From: Mucilaginibacter kameinonensis
GTDB lineage: Bacteria; Bacteroidota; Bacteroidia; Sphingobacteriales; Sphingobacteriaceae
Length of the DNA: 64,000 nucleotides
Assembly (NCBI RefSeq): GCF_003675385.1
Contig: NZ_RCWZ01000002.1
Span: 496,001-560,000, forward strand
Reading direction: 5' to 3'
The translations under genes and the position numbers were made by a program. Positions 51,434 through 61,115 of this stretch are shown one piece after another (position 1 is the first letter of the stretch; each line of letters starts with the position of its first letter). The notes beneath the pieces were generated by a model. That model saw only the letters and a list, made by a program, of their open reading frames with translations. It searched no databases and had not been told where the DNA came from.

Positions 51434-54400
51434 ATGGGAAAAATTCTACGAATAGCCTTGCTGTTCTCCTTCATGTTTGTGTGCATCCAGGGGATGGCAC
51501 AAAACCAGGGAACGGTGGTGCAGGGAACGGTTTCAGACGAAAAGGGCGTTACCCTGCCAGGCGTTACAGTTGCTGTTAAAGATAGTAAGGCAACTGTTAT
51601 TACCGATGTTGACGGTAAATTTCGCCTAACCTTACCGGCCAATGCCAAAATGCTTGTTTTTACCTTCATTGGTGCCGAAAAGCAGGAAGTTGCCATAGGT
51701 GGCAAAACAACATTTATCATCACCCTTAAATCAACCACTACGGCACTTACTGATGTCAATGTGGTAGCAATTGGTTACGGCTCGCAAAGGCGGCAGGATG
51801 TTAACGGTGCCATATCATCAGTAAAAGCTGCAGATATTGCGAATATTCCGCAGCCGAGCATTGATCAGTTACTGCAAGGTAAAGCTGCGGGTTTAACCAT
51901 TACCCAAAACTCGGGTGCCCCAGGCAGCTCAACCTCGGTTAGGGTGCGCGGCGTAACGTCTTTAAGTTTATCAAACGAGCCGCTTTATGTAATTGATGGT
52001 GTGCCGATTTCGGGCGATGCTACCAATAAATCAACAAGTGGCCGTTCGCCTCAGTTAACTACTAATAATGATGAGAATGCGGTAAGTCCGCTTGCACTTA
52101 TCAATCCAAGCGATATCGAATCTATCGACGTGTTGAAGGACGCATCGGCGACAGCGATTTACGGTAGCCGGGCATCAAACGGCGTAATTATCATTACCAC
52201 CAAACGTGGTAAAAATGGTAGCGCCCGTGTTAATTACGATGGTTATGTAGGTTACCAGGAGCAGGGAAAATTTTTAAAAATGATGAACCTGCAGCAGTAT
52301 GCAACGCTGCAAAACGCCATGGCCGATGTAATAGGTACTCAAAAACGTGGTGAATTTGCCGATCCGAGTTTGCTGGGTAACGGTACCAACTGGCAGCACG
52401 AAATTTTCAGGAACGCGCCGATGCAAAGCCACCAGGTTTCTATTTCGGGTGGTAAAGATGGTACAGATTATTACATCTCAGGTGGTTATTTGAGGCAATT
52501 GGGTACCATTCTGGGTAACGACTTTACGCGTTACACTATCCGCACCAACATTAACTCGCAGGTAAAGGACTGGCTGAAAGTTGGTACAACTATTTCTGGC
52601 AGCCGCACCAATCAAAATGTTTCAATCGGCGATAACAATGGGGTTATCTATGGAGCTTTGTTAAGCGCTCCGGATCAGTCCGTACGTAACGCGGATGGAT
52701 CATTTTCTGGTCCGTTGCCACAGGCTAACCAGCAAGGCGGACAAATCAATCCCGTAGCACAGGCCTTGGATATTTACAATAACCTGGTACGCAGTAATTT
52801 TAATGGCGGTGTTTATGCCGAAATGAAATTTACCCGCGACCTGTCATTAAGAAGCCAGGTAAACGGCGATTTCAACTGGTCAAACGCCAAGATCTTCCAG
52901 CCATCGTATACTTACGGGCCGCTGTTTGTTAACCCAACCGCAAAACTTAACGAATACATTGCCAATACCGTTTACTGGGGCTGGCAGGAGTATTTAAACT
53001 ACAACCACACTTTTGGTAAAAAACATAATGTTGTAGGCTTACTGGGTTATGAGGTTAATGAATCTACCTGGGGTGGTGTTGATGCCGGTGTTCAGAACTT
53101 TTTAGGCAACGATCTTAAAACATTGAACCTTGGTGATGCCAAAACAGCTACCAACGGTGAGTATAAAGATGGTCAGGCACTCGAATCGCAGTTTGCGCGG
53201 GCTATTTATACGTACAACAACAGGTATAGCATAACTGCTACTATTCGCCGCGATAAATCATCCAAGTTTGCCGAGGGGCATCAGGTAGGTTATTTCCCAT
53301 CATTCGCGGTATCATGGCGATTGTCTGAAGAGCCTTTCTTTTCGGGGATAAAAACTTTTGCCGATAACGTGAAGCTAAGGGTAGGCTATGGCCAGGTTGG
53401 TAACCAGGCTGTGCCAAATTACCTGTATGGTTCGGCCTTAAACTCGTTAACTACCGGCTTAGGTACAGGTTTTACCATTGATAAAGTAGCAAACCCTAAT
53501 TTAACCTGGGAAACTGCAATTCAAACCGATATTGGTATCGATTTCTCTTTATTCGGAAGGATTGATGCCAGTGTTGATTACTTCGACAAAACATCAAAAA
53601 ACTTCTTGTTCCAGGCTTCGTTACCAGCGTTTCTGTTGGGGCAGAGTGCTGAGTACTCGGGCACAGGTGTAATTGCGCCGCCGTATGTTAATGGCGGTAA
53701 ATTGTATAACCGCGGTGTTGAATTCACCATCAATTCAAGGAATATTGCCACAACAAATTTCAGGTGGAATACTACGCTCATCTTCTCAAAATATAAAAAC
53801 AAAGTGGTGTCGCTTGCCAATGGCGTGCCGTTTATTAACAGGAGTGTAGGTGTAAGCTTCCTTTCATTGCCGGTTACCCGTACGGTAGCAGGTGGCCCGG
53901 TGGGTGAGTTTTATGGTTACGAAGTTCAGGGCATTTTCAAAACTGCCGATCAGCTACGTAACGCGCCAATTCAGTTTGGCCGCCCTGTAGCTAATAACTC
54001 GGCAGGCACCTGGCTTGGCGATGTTCAATACAAGGACCTGAACCACGATGGTAAAATTGATGAGGCCGATCAAACCAGTTTAGGTAGCGGTAACCCTAAG
54101 TTTACTTATGGCATTACCAACTCGTTCAGCTATAAATCGTTCGATTTGTCTTTCTTCCTTAACGGATCATACGGTGCTAAGATCTTTAATGTGCTTAACT
54201 ACTCTATCAGCGGGTTATCAGGCTTGTACCAAAATCAACTGGCTTCAGTAGCCAATTTCTGGACACCTCAAAACGCTAACTCAAATATCCCGGCACCACG
54301 CGGTGGTGATAATCCTAACCTGAAAAATTCTGACAGGTTTATCGAAAGCGGATCATTTCTGCGGGTGCAGAATGTAAGTCTTGGCTATAATCTGCCTTTG

Positions 54401-54595
54401 TCGTGGATCAGGCATATCAAGCTTAACCGCCTTAAAGTTTATGTGAGCGGTCAAAATCTGTATGTATTTACCCCATACAAAGGCCTCGACCCGGAAATTG
54501 GATCAATAAACCAGGACGCGTTTTTGAATGGTGTTGATATCGGCAGGTATCCTTCGCCACGTACCATCACATTTGGACTTAACGCTGAATTTTAA
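51434..54595 (+). CDS. SusC/RagA family TonB-dependent outer-membrane transporter
   Basis: A 1053-residue outer-membrane protein. A signal peptide (ending near GMAQ) is followed by a CarboxypepD_reg-like domain (about 27-108; VSDEKGVTLPGVTVAVKDS), the conserved SusC plug start VVAIGYGSQRRQDVNGAISSV (here located at about 112-133), the plug with YVIDGVPISG and ESIDVLKDASATAIYGSRASNGVI, and a barrel of about 22 strands ending TITFGLNAEF. It imports oligosaccharides with TonB energy. susD starts 18 bases downstream. It should be regulated by the hybrid regulator encoded directly upstream. Confidence 0.97.
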   Translation: MGKILRIALLFSFMFVCIQGMAQNQGTVVQGTVSDEKGVTLPGVTVAVKDSKATVITDVDGKFRLTLPANAKMLVFTFIGAEKQEVAIGGKTTFIITLKSTTTALTDVNVVAIGYGSQRRQDVNGAISSVKAADIANIPQPSIDQLLQGKAAGLTITQNSGAPGSSTSVRVRGVTSLSLSNEPLYVIDGVPISGDATNKSTSGRSPQLTTNNDENAVSPLALINPSDIESIDVLKDASATAIYGSRASNGVIIITTKRGKNGSARVNYDGYVGYQEQGKFLKMMNLQQYATLQNAMADVIGTQKRGEFADPSLLGNGTNWQHEIFRNAPMQSHQVSISGGKDGTDYYISGGYLRQLGTILGNDFTRYTIRTNINSQVKDWLKVGTTISGSRTNQNVSIGDNNGVIYGALLSAPDQSVRNADGSFSGPLPQANQQGGQINPVAQALDIYNNLVRSNFNGGVYAEMKFTRDLSLRSQVNGDFNWSNAKIFQPSYTYGPLFVNPTAKLNEYIANTVYWGWQEYLNYNHTFGKKHNVVGLLGYEVNESTWGGVDAGVQNFLGNDLKTLNLGDAKTATNGEYKDGQALESQFARAIYTYNNRYSITATIRRDKSSKFAEGHQVGYFPSFAVSWRLSEEPFFSGIKTFADNVKLRVGYGQVGNQAVPNYLYGSALNSLTTGLGTGFTIDKVANPNLTWETAIQTDIGIDFSLFGRIDASVDYFDKTSKNFLFQASLPAFLLGQSAEYSGTGVIAPPYVNGGKLYNRGVEFTINSRNIATTNFRWNTTLIFSKYKNKVVSLANGVPFINRSVGVSFLSLPVTRTVAGGPVGEFYGYEVQGIFKTADQLRNAPIQFGRPVANNSAGTWLGDVQYKDLNHDGKIDEADQTSLGSGNPKFTYGITNSFSYKSFDLSFFLNGSYGAKIFNVLNYSISGLSGLYQNQLASVANFWTPQNANSNIPAPRGGDNPNLKNSDRFIESGSFLRVQNVSLGYNLPLSWIRHIKLNRLKVYVSGQNLYVFTPYKGLDPEIGSINQDAFLNGVDIGRYPSPRTITFGLNAEF

Positions 54596-54613
54596 TTTTT
54601 GGATGAACCTGAT

Positions 54614-56278
54614 ATGAAAAGATATATAAAATATTTATTAGGGCTAACGGTTGTAACAGGCGTTACTACAAGTAGCTGTAAAAAGGACTTCTTTAATCGT
54701 CCGCCGCAAAGTGCCATTACATTGGATAACTACTATAAAACTAACGACCAGGTGGTTGCCAGTACTAATGATCTGTACAGCGCTGTTTGGTTTGGCTGGT
54801 GCGGTAAAGCCGGATGGTCAATAACCGAGCTGATGGGTGGCAACGGTCGTACCTACTCATCGGACGTTGTGAATTTTGAAAATTTCTCGGTTACCGATGC
54901 CAACTTTGAATTGGGCGGCGCATGGAACTCATTGTACATTGTAGTGGCCCAGGCCAATGCATTGATCAATAACCTGCCGGTAAAAGTAGGCGCCGGGGTT
55001 GATAAAGCTGTAATTAATAATGCCCTCGGCGAAGCACACCTGTTCCGCGCGCTGGCTTACTTTCATTTGGTGCGCACCTGGGGGCCTGTGCCTATTATTG
55101 AAAATAGTTTGGACTATGTGTCAAACTACCAGATCAATACCAACCCAATCCCGGATGTGTATAAGTTTATTGTGAACGATCTGAAGTTTGCCGAGGATAA
55201 CCTGACCAAGATGGGGCCACGCAGTGGTAAATCATCCGGCCGTGTTTCAAGCGGATCTGCATCGGCATTGCTTGCCAAAGTTTACCTGTATATGCAGGAT
55301 TATCAAAACTCGCTTGCCGAAGCCAATAAAGTGATCAGCAGTGGTGAGTTTAAGCTATACGGTGTTGATGTTGCCGGTAAGACTTTTGCCGATTTGTACT
55401 TAACCGCGAATAACAACAACGAAGAGTCAATTATCCAATTGCAATGGTCGGCAACCGGCGGTTATGGAAAGGGTAATCCGCAACAGGCCTCATTCGCGTA
55501 CAATTCAATCATAACCGGTACAGGCGATGGTTACGGCGTATTGGCGCCAACTTTCGATCTGCAGGATATGTATGAATCGGGCGATCTGCGCAGAAAAGCT
55601 ACCATTATGCTCCCTGGCGATCATTATCCCGAAATAAACCAGGCTGCGGGAGGTTACACCTTGCCCGATAACGCGAACTCGCAAGGAACGCATGCTCAGG
55701 TTAAAAAATATGTAGTTGGTACCCCTGCAGATAACGGAGGTTTGGGCGCAGCACAATCTGCCGCGAACAATACCTACATGATGCGTTACGCCGAAGTTTT
55801 CCTGATCAAGGCCGAAGCCATTATGGCCGGTGCTAAAACCAGCAGTGATCCGGAAGCTTTGGCGGCCATCAACAAAATCAGGAACAGGGCCGGTTTAGGT
55901 AATCTTACTACTATCAAACGCGGGTATTATTTGCCAAACCCGGCGCTTAAACTCGCCGGAGCACCGGCCAATACACCTAAAGAGCTTTATCGTGATGATA
56001 TCCTGGATGAAAGAAGGCGCGAGTTTGCTTTTGAAAATGATTTTTGGTTTGATCTGGGCCGCCTGGATGGGTATAACGTAACCTCGCACCCGATAGCTAT
56101 CAGCATTATCAAAAATCAGGATAGGGGAACATCTGATAACAGCACACCACCGCAGCGTTATGGCAACGAATATAATTCGACTGTTACGGATGCTAATTTC
56201 CGGTTGGCGTACCCGGCTACCGAAGTAGCATCAAACCCTAAGTTAAAAGACGCACCGGTACCTTATGTATTTAAATAA
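54614..56278 (+). CDS. SusD/RagB family glycan-binding lipoprotein
   Basis: A 554-residue surface lipoprotein with lipobox Cys22 (TTSSC). SusD features are NSLYIVVAQANALINNL, EAHLFRALAYFHLVRTWGPVPI (about 140-165), and the C-terminal DERRREFAFENDFWFDLGRL block. It caps the SusC barrel and binds the glycan. The ATG at 54614 is used; the frame is open to a TTG at 54599 but that would extend the lipoprotein signal. Confidence 0.96.
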   Translation: MKRYIKYLLGLTVVTGVTTSSCKKDFFNRPPQSAITLDNYYKTNDQVVASTNDLYSAVWFGWCGKAGWSITELMGGNGRTYSSDVVNFENFSVTDANFELGGAWNSLYIVVAQANALINNLPVKVGAGVDKAVINNALGEAHLFRALAYFHLVRTWGPVPIIENSLDYVSNYQINTNPIPDVYKFIVNDLKFAEDNLTKMGPRSGKSSGRVSSGSASALLAKVYLYMQDYQNSLAEANKVISSGEFKLYGVDVAGKTFADLYLTANNNNEESIIQLQWSATGGYGKGNPQQASFAYNSIITGTGDGYGVLAPTFDLQDMYESGDLRRKATIMLPGDHYPEINQAAGGYTLPDNANSQGTHAQVKKYVVGTPADNGGLGAAQSAANNTYMMRYAEVFLIKAEAIMAGAKTSSDPEALAAINKIRNRAGLGNLTTIKRGYYLPNPALKLAGAPANTPKELYRDDILDERRREFAFENDFWFDLGRLDGYNVTSHPIAISIIKNQDRGTSDNSTPPQRYGNEYNSTVTDANFRLAYPATEVASNPKLKDAPVPYVFK

Positions 56279-56285
56279 TCAAACC

Positions 56286-57446
56286 ATGAAAAAGATATTT
56301 CAACAATCCAAAACATATTACTGGATGCTGTCGGTTTTGATGGTATTTGGTATGGCCTCGTGCCGTAAATATAACGATAGGGGTACCGGTGGCACCGGCG
56401 CACCTAAAATTACCAGGGTAAGGTATATCAGCAAAACTGATACCATTAAAAATGTATCGCACCCGGTAAACCTTGATTCGGCCAATGTTTATGACGATAT
56501 CAAGCTGGTTAAGTTTGATTCGACAGTGACGCAGGGTCGTTTAAATACCCAATATGCTATTATTGGCGAAAACCTGCTGAACACCACGCATGTGTACTTT
56601 AACGGTACCGAGGTTTATTTTAACCCTGCCCTGGTAAGCGATAAAACCATTATTGTTACCATAGGCTCAAATGTGCCATTCGGACCAAGCCAGTCAAACA
56701 AGCTTACAGTTGTAACTACACAAGGTAAGGTTGATTATGATTTCAGCATAGCGCAGCCACCTCCGGTAATTACCACTTTTGCGCCTCTTGCAGCCGGCGC
56801 GGGTGATATTGTGACTATAACCGGCAGCGTTTTCAACGATGTTATCAGTGTTAAGTTTGATGATACCCCGGCCGAAATTGTAGGCACGCCAACCGCTACC
56901 GAAATAAAGGTTAAAGTGCCCGCGGGTATTGTTCAGGCTTATGTATACGTAACCACGGCAGGTGGCACAACAAAATCTGCAGCTTCGTTTGGCTTTAAGT
57001 ATTTGATTTATGGCGATGATCTTACGCTGTATTGGGGTGGCAATGGCGGCGGTTATGACGGATACGGAAGTACCCGCGACTATGCCAGCACAGCCCATGT
57101 AAAACGTGGTACACATGCTATTGCAGTTAATGTTGATAACGGCTACGGCGCATTGCAGTTGGGTTATGGTGGTGCTACCTTAAACGTCGCGGCATCGGGC
57201 TTAACCTCAATAAAAGTATCAATTTATGGAGGTGCCAACTTCAAAACCGGCGATAGGGTGCAGTTGGTTGTAAATGGCGGTTATGATAAGGCCGTACCGC
57301 TTACTATTGTACCAGGCGCTTATACGGATTTTACAATCCCGTTAAGCAGCTTAGGCAATCCATCAACCATATCCGAAATTACTTTTCAAACATTAGGCGT
57401 TGCGGCACCAGCAACTTTCTATGTTGATGATCTTGGATTTATTTAA
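56286..57446 (+). CDS. Surface glycan-binding lipoprotein with IPT/TIG domains
   Basis: A 386-residue lipoprotein with lipobox Cys26 (GMASC). Two immunoglobulin-like IPT/TIG folds can be seen at about 80-155 and 158-240 (PPVITTFAPLAAGAGDIVTITGSVF). The C-terminal third (about 245-386) is a Gly/Tyr-rich beta sandwich ending in FYVDDLGFI, which resembles a carbohydrate-binding module. In this position in a PUL it is an SGBP (SusE/F-position) that holds polysaccharide on the cell surface. The start ATG is 8 bases after the susD stop. Confidence 0.88.
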   Translation: MKKIFQQSKTYYWMLSVLMVFGMASCRKYNDRGTGGTGAPKITRVRYISKTDTIKNVSHPVNLDSANVYDDIKLVKFDSTVTQGRLNTQYAIIGENLLNTTHVYFNGTEVYFNPALVSDKTIIVTIGSNVPFGPSQSNKLTVVTTQGKVDYDFSIAQPPPVITTFAPLAAGAGDIVTITGSVFNDVISVKFDDTPAEIVGTPTATEIKVKVPAGIVQAYVYVTTAGGTTKSAASFGFKYLIYGDDLTLYWGGNGGGYDGYGSTRDYASTAHVKRGTHAIAVNVDNGYGALQLGYGGATLNVAASGLTSIKVSIYGGANFKTGDRVQLVVNGGYDKAVPLTIVPGAYTDFTIPLSSLGNPSTISEITFQTLGVAAPATFYVDDLGFI

Positions 57447-57454
57447 ATTCTATC

Positions 57455-57484
57455 GGGTCGCCGGCGTGCAAACAACGGCGACCC
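57455..57484 (+). terminator. Intra-operon hairpin after the SGBP gene
   Basis: Stem GGGTCGCCG / CGGCGACCC with a 12-base loop, then TTACTTTC. It may attenuate transcription, so that susC-susD-SGBP is expressed more than the genes after it. Confidence 0.65.
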
Positions 57485-57505
57485 TTACTTTCAAAATTTA
57501 ACAGT

Positions 57506-58051
57506 ATGAAAGTTTATAGCTCAATAGCCTGTATGTTACTATTGCTGCTGGCGGCGGGCAAAGTGCAGGCTCAAAAGAACCTGATTACCAACGGTGGCTT
57601 TGAAGATGAAATGTATGGTTGGAATGATGGCGGTGTTAAACTTACTCCATGGGATGTGAAAACAGGGAAAAACAGTTGCGCTATCATCGCTACTAATGCT
57701 GCAAACTGGTTGGGGATTGATCAGCTGGTGGTGATTCCTAAAAAGGTTGGTAAGCTGGAAGTAAGCGCATGGCTTAAAACCATCAACGTAGTAAAAGGCA
57801 AGGATGATTGGAATGGCGCGGTTTTTAGTGTTGAGTTTTTAGATAAAGCAGATAAAAAGGTAGGCGAGGGTATAAATATAGTTACACTAACCGGCGACCA
57901 TGCCTGGGAGCTGGCTTCGAAAGAGGTTTTAATCCCGGCCGGAGCCGTGCGTTTTAAATTGCTTATGGCGATGGGGTATGCTACGGGTACATTTTTGATT
58001 GATGATGTTGCCGTGAAGGCGATAATGAGCGATCCGGTAACAAAAAATTAA
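57506..58051 (+). CDS. Secreted carbohydrate-binding-module-like protein
   Basis: A 181-residue exported protein (signal ending near KVQAQ). The body NLITNGGFEDEMYGWNDGG and the final TFLIDDVAVKAI are characteristic of CBM4/9/22-type jelly-roll folds. No catalytic domain is attached, so it is a stand-alone binding protein, probably periplasmic or secreted. Confidence 0.82.
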   Translation: MKVYSSIACMLLLLLAAGKVQAQKNLITNGGFEDEMYGWNDGGVKLTPWDVKTGKNSCAIIATNAANWLGIDQLVVIPKKVGKLEVSAWLKTINVVKGKDDWNGAVFSVEFLDKADKKVGEGINIVTLTGDHAWELASKEVLIPAGAVRFKLLMAMGYATGTFLIDDVAVKAIMSDPVTKN

Positions 58052-58136
58052 TATTTAATTGTGTGATTGACATTTTGTAAGTATAAAAGTGTTAAATTAG
58101 TATCATCAATTAGCAAACTTATTTTAGTGGGATTTT

Positions 58137-59015
58137 ATGATGACAAGTAATGTAATGCGAGAGATAACTCCGCTAACTCCAAGTGATTGTTTTACTATTT
58201 TTTCGAGGGTAAAAAAGAAATTCGACTTTCCGCTTCATTATCATGACGAGTATGAGCTTAACTTAATTATCAATGCCAAGGGCGCCAAAAGGGTAGTAGG
58301 TGGTCATATTGAGGTAATTGAAGAAGTGGAGCTGGCGTTGATTGGTCCTAATTTATATCATGCGTGGTTTACGCACCAATGCCAGAGCGAGGATATAACT
58401 GAGGTTACCATTCAGTTTCATAAAGATCTGTTTGACGAAAAGTTTCTGAAGCGCAATCAGTTGAGTTTTGTAAAAAGTATGCTTGAGCGCTCACAGCGGG
58501 GGATTTCTTTTTCGGCAGAGACTATCTACGCGCTTAAGGACAGGATAACGCAGTTGGATAAAAAAACAGGGTTCGATTCGGTATTGGAGCTATTGTCTAT
58601 CCTGCATGATCTGTCTATCTCCCGTAACATGAAAATGCTGTCGGATCCAAGCTTTACCAACGAAAAGTTTTATTACAATAGTCGTCGTATTGAGAAGGTA
58701 TTTGAGCATATGAACCTCAACTACAATAAGCAAATAACACTTGCTGAGGTAGCTAAAATCGCGAATATGCCCGAAGCTTCGTTTAGCAGGTTTATAAAAA
58801 AACGCACTGGTAAAACCTTTATCGATAGTTTAAACGAGATCAGGCTTGGTCACGCCTCCAGGATGCTTATTGATTCAACTACTACTGTGGCCGAAATAGC
58901 TTACAAATGCGGTTTTAATAATATCTCAAATTTCAACAGGATCTTTAAGCGCAAAAAGATGTGTATCCCCAAAGAATTCAGGGAAACCTACACTGGGAAC
59001 CGAGTATTTATTTAA
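58137..59015 (+). CDS. AraC family transcriptional regulator with cupin-like sensor
   Basis: A 292-residue cytoplasmic regulator. The N-terminal half (about 20-110) is a cupin-like sugar-sensing domain with FPLHYHDEYELNLII. The C-terminal AraC HTH pair lies at about 185-285 (ITLAEVAKIANMPEASFSRFIKKRTGKTF; VAEIAYKCGFNNISNFNRIFKRKK). It is probably a second, cytoplasmic layer of control, responding to imported sugars and acting on the symporter/phosphorylase/epimerase genes downstream. This assignment of targets is inference. Confidence 0.9.
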   Translation: MMTSNVMREITPLTPSDCFTIFSRVKKKFDFPLHYHDEYELNLIINAKGAKRVVGGHIEVIEEVELALIGPNLYHAWFTHQCQSEDITEVTIQFHKDLFDEKFLKRNQLSFVKSMLERSQRGISFSAETIYALKDRITQLDKKTGFDSVLELLSILHDLSISRNMKMLSDPSFTNEKFYYNSRRIEKVFEHMNLNYNKQITLAEVAKIANMPEASFSRFIKKRTGKTFIDSLNEIRLGHASRMLIDSTTTVAEIAYKCGFNNISNFNRIFKRKKMCIPKEFRETYTGNRVFI

Positions 59016-59271
59016 CTGGTATTTATTTGGCCGGGTAGTTGGTTAAAAATATATCATCCGGTCGATAAAGTTAAATATAAGGTTAAAAAAGTATTATAAA
59101 ATTGCTGATAATAAATTCATTTTTGGGTAAGGCCAATTAAGGTGTCTGAACTCGAATTTTTGGAATTTATGAATTCGTCGAATTTATTGTATTTGACCAT
59201 TTTTAAACCAGGATTAATATTCTGACAATTATTTAATTCAAAAAAATCCGGTTCAAACAAATTCAGACAAG
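59016..59271 (+). promoter_or_regulatory. Promoter region of the symporter operon with a shared 12-mer
   Basis: AAAAGTATTATA at 59087-59098 is the same word seen twice upstream of the hybrid regulator gene. The region also contains locus I (59148-59200), whose words CTGAACTCGAATT and GAATTCGTCGAATTTATTG are the inverse of those of locus C at 16.38 kb. Confidence 0.45.
59148..59200. repeat. Word repeat (locus I, GAATT words)
   Basis: TCTGAACTCGAATT, GAATTTATGAATTCG and TCGAATTTATTG, sharing in reverse complement the words CAATAAATTC and GAATTCGAGTTCAG with locus C. Confidence 0.6.
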
Positions 59272-61104
59272 ATGAAGTTACACCTGCTTGATGTTGCCAT
59301 TATAGTTTTATACCTGTTAAGCACCATTTTTATTGGCTTATGGTACCGTAAAAAAGCCCGCGAAAACAAGGAAAGCTATATGCTTGGCGGCAAATCTTTA
59401 CCCTGGTATAAGCTGGGTTTAAGTGATGCCTCCGATATGTTCGACATCAGCGGCACCATGTGGATGGTGAGCCTGTGCTTTGTCTACGGCATGAAAAGCA
59501 TCTGGATCCCATGGCTTTGGCCCGTATTTAACCAGGTGTTTTTAATGATGTACCTGTCGCGCTGGCTTCGCCGGTCAAACGCGGCTACCGGTGCCGAATG
59601 GCTGGAAACGCGCTTTGGCAAAACAGGGCCGGGCGTAACAGGCTCAAATGTGGTGGTTATCGCGTTCGCGCTGTTAAGCTGTTTCGGTTTTTTGGCTTAC
59701 GGATTTATTGGTTTAGGCAAGTTTATTGAAATATTTATTCCCTGGGATTTGGTTAAAGTTTACGTGCCTTTCAGCGTTGCGCCTCAGTATGTGCCGCATG
59801 TATACGGTATCATATTTACACTGTTCGCCATGTTTTACTCTATCATAGGCGGTATGCACAGTATTGTGCTTGGCGATATGATCAAATACGGCATCATGAC
59901 AGTAGCCTGCGTGTGGATTGGTTTTATAGCTGCCGGTAAACTTAATGGGAGCCACCTCAATGTGCCTGATGGCTGGTATAGCCCCTTCTTTGGTAAAAAC
60001 CTTGGCTTAAGCTGGACAGGGATTATCGACGAGGTAAATAATAAGATCAAAGCAGATGGTTATTCATTGTTTGGTTTGTTTTTTATGATGATGACCTTTA
60101 AAGGCTTCTTCGCGGCAGTGGCCGGGCCTGCACCCAATTATGATATGCAAAAGATCCTCTCTACACGTTCGCCTGAAGAGGCCAGCAAAATGAGCGGCTT
60201 TGTAAATATCATATTGCTGCCTATCCGCTATTCGCTTATTGTGAGCTTAACCATACTGGGGCTGCTGTTTTATCACCAGATGGATTTGAAAGATGCCCAT
60301 GGCGCTATTGATTTTGAACGCATTCTGCCGGCCGTGATCAATAACTTTTTACCTGTCGGTTTAGTTGGCCTATTGCTGGCCGGTTTGCTGGGCGCTTTCA
60401 TGAGCACTTTCAGCGGCACTATGAACGCGGCACAGGCTTATATCGTGAACGATATCTACCTTAAATACATTAATCCTAAGGCCTCTACAAAAAAAATCAT
60501 TACGGCCAATTACCTTGTAGGTGTTTTTGTGGTAGCGGTAGGGGTAATCCTCGGCTTTTTTGTAAAGGATGTGAACAGTGTGCTGCAATGGATAGTATCG
60601 GCGCTTTATGGCGGTTACATAGCGAGTAATGTGCTTAAATGGCATTGGTGGCGCTTTAATGCCAACGGGTTCTTTTATGGGATGCTTTCGGGGATCTTAT
60701 CGGCTATGATCTTCTCGCTCATTATCCCGTCTGTTGAGCTGTTGTACTGGTTCCCGGTGCTGTTTGCTATTTCGCTGGCGGGTTCAATTATCGGCTCTTA
60801 TGCTACAGCACCAACAGATGTGGCCGTGCTGCGGTCGTTTTATACAACGGTGAGGCCATGGGGTTTCTGGGGGCCTGTTAAGGCTATGGTGCTGGAAAGT
60901 GATCCCTCCTTTGCGCCTAATAAAAACTTTAAGCTGAATATGTTCAACGTGGTTATCGGCACTATAACACAATGCTGCCTTACCATATTGCCCATGTACC
61001 TGATACTGGCACAAAAAACATCCCTCATAGTTACCGTAGCCATATTGGTGGTTACCATAACCATACTGAAAAAAACATGGTGGGATAAATTAAAAGACTA
61101 TTGA
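59272..61104 (+). CDS. Sodium/solute symporter (SSS) family transporter
   Basis: A 610-residue inner-membrane transporter with about 14 hydrophobic segments. SSS motifs are present: [22 protein letters not shown] near residues 35-56, and [27 protein letters not shown] near 369-395. Family members import sugars with sodium. Its place directly before the GH130 and epimerase genes, as for the related operon in Bacteroides fragilis, suggests mannobiose or mannosyl-glucose as cargo. The stop overlaps or nearly touches the next start, so co-translation is likely. Confidence 0.93.
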   Translation: MKLHLLDVAIIVLYLLSTIFIGLWYRKKARENKESYMLGGKSLPWYKLGLSDASDMFDISGTMWMVSLCFVYGMKSIWIPWLWPVFNQVFLMMYLSRWLRRSNAATGAEWLETRFGKTGPGVTGSNVVVIAFALLSCFGFLAYGFIGLGKFIEIFIPWDLVKVYVPFSVAPQYVPHVYGIIFTLFAMFYSIIGGMHSIVLGDMIKYGIMTVACVWIGFIAAGKLNGSHLNVPDGWYSPFFGKNLGLSWTGIIDEVNNKIKADGYSLFGLFFMMMTFKGFFAAVAGPAPNYDMQKILSTRSPEEASKMSGFVNIILLPIRYSLIVSLTILGLLFYHQMDLKDAHGAIDFERILPAVINNFLPVGLVGLLLAGLLGAFMSTFSGTMNAAQAYIVNDIYLKYINPKASTKKIITANYLVGVFVVAVGVILGFFVKDVNSVLQWIVSALYGGYIASNVLKWHWWRFNANGFFYGMLSGILSAMIFSLIIPSVELLYWFPVLFAISLAGSIIGSYATAPTDVAVLRSFYTTVRPWGFWGPVKAMVLESDPSFAPNKNFKLNMFNVVIGTITQCCLTILPMYLILAQKTSLIVTVAILVVTITILKKTWWDKLKDY

Positions 61105-61115
61105 TAGAAAATTAT

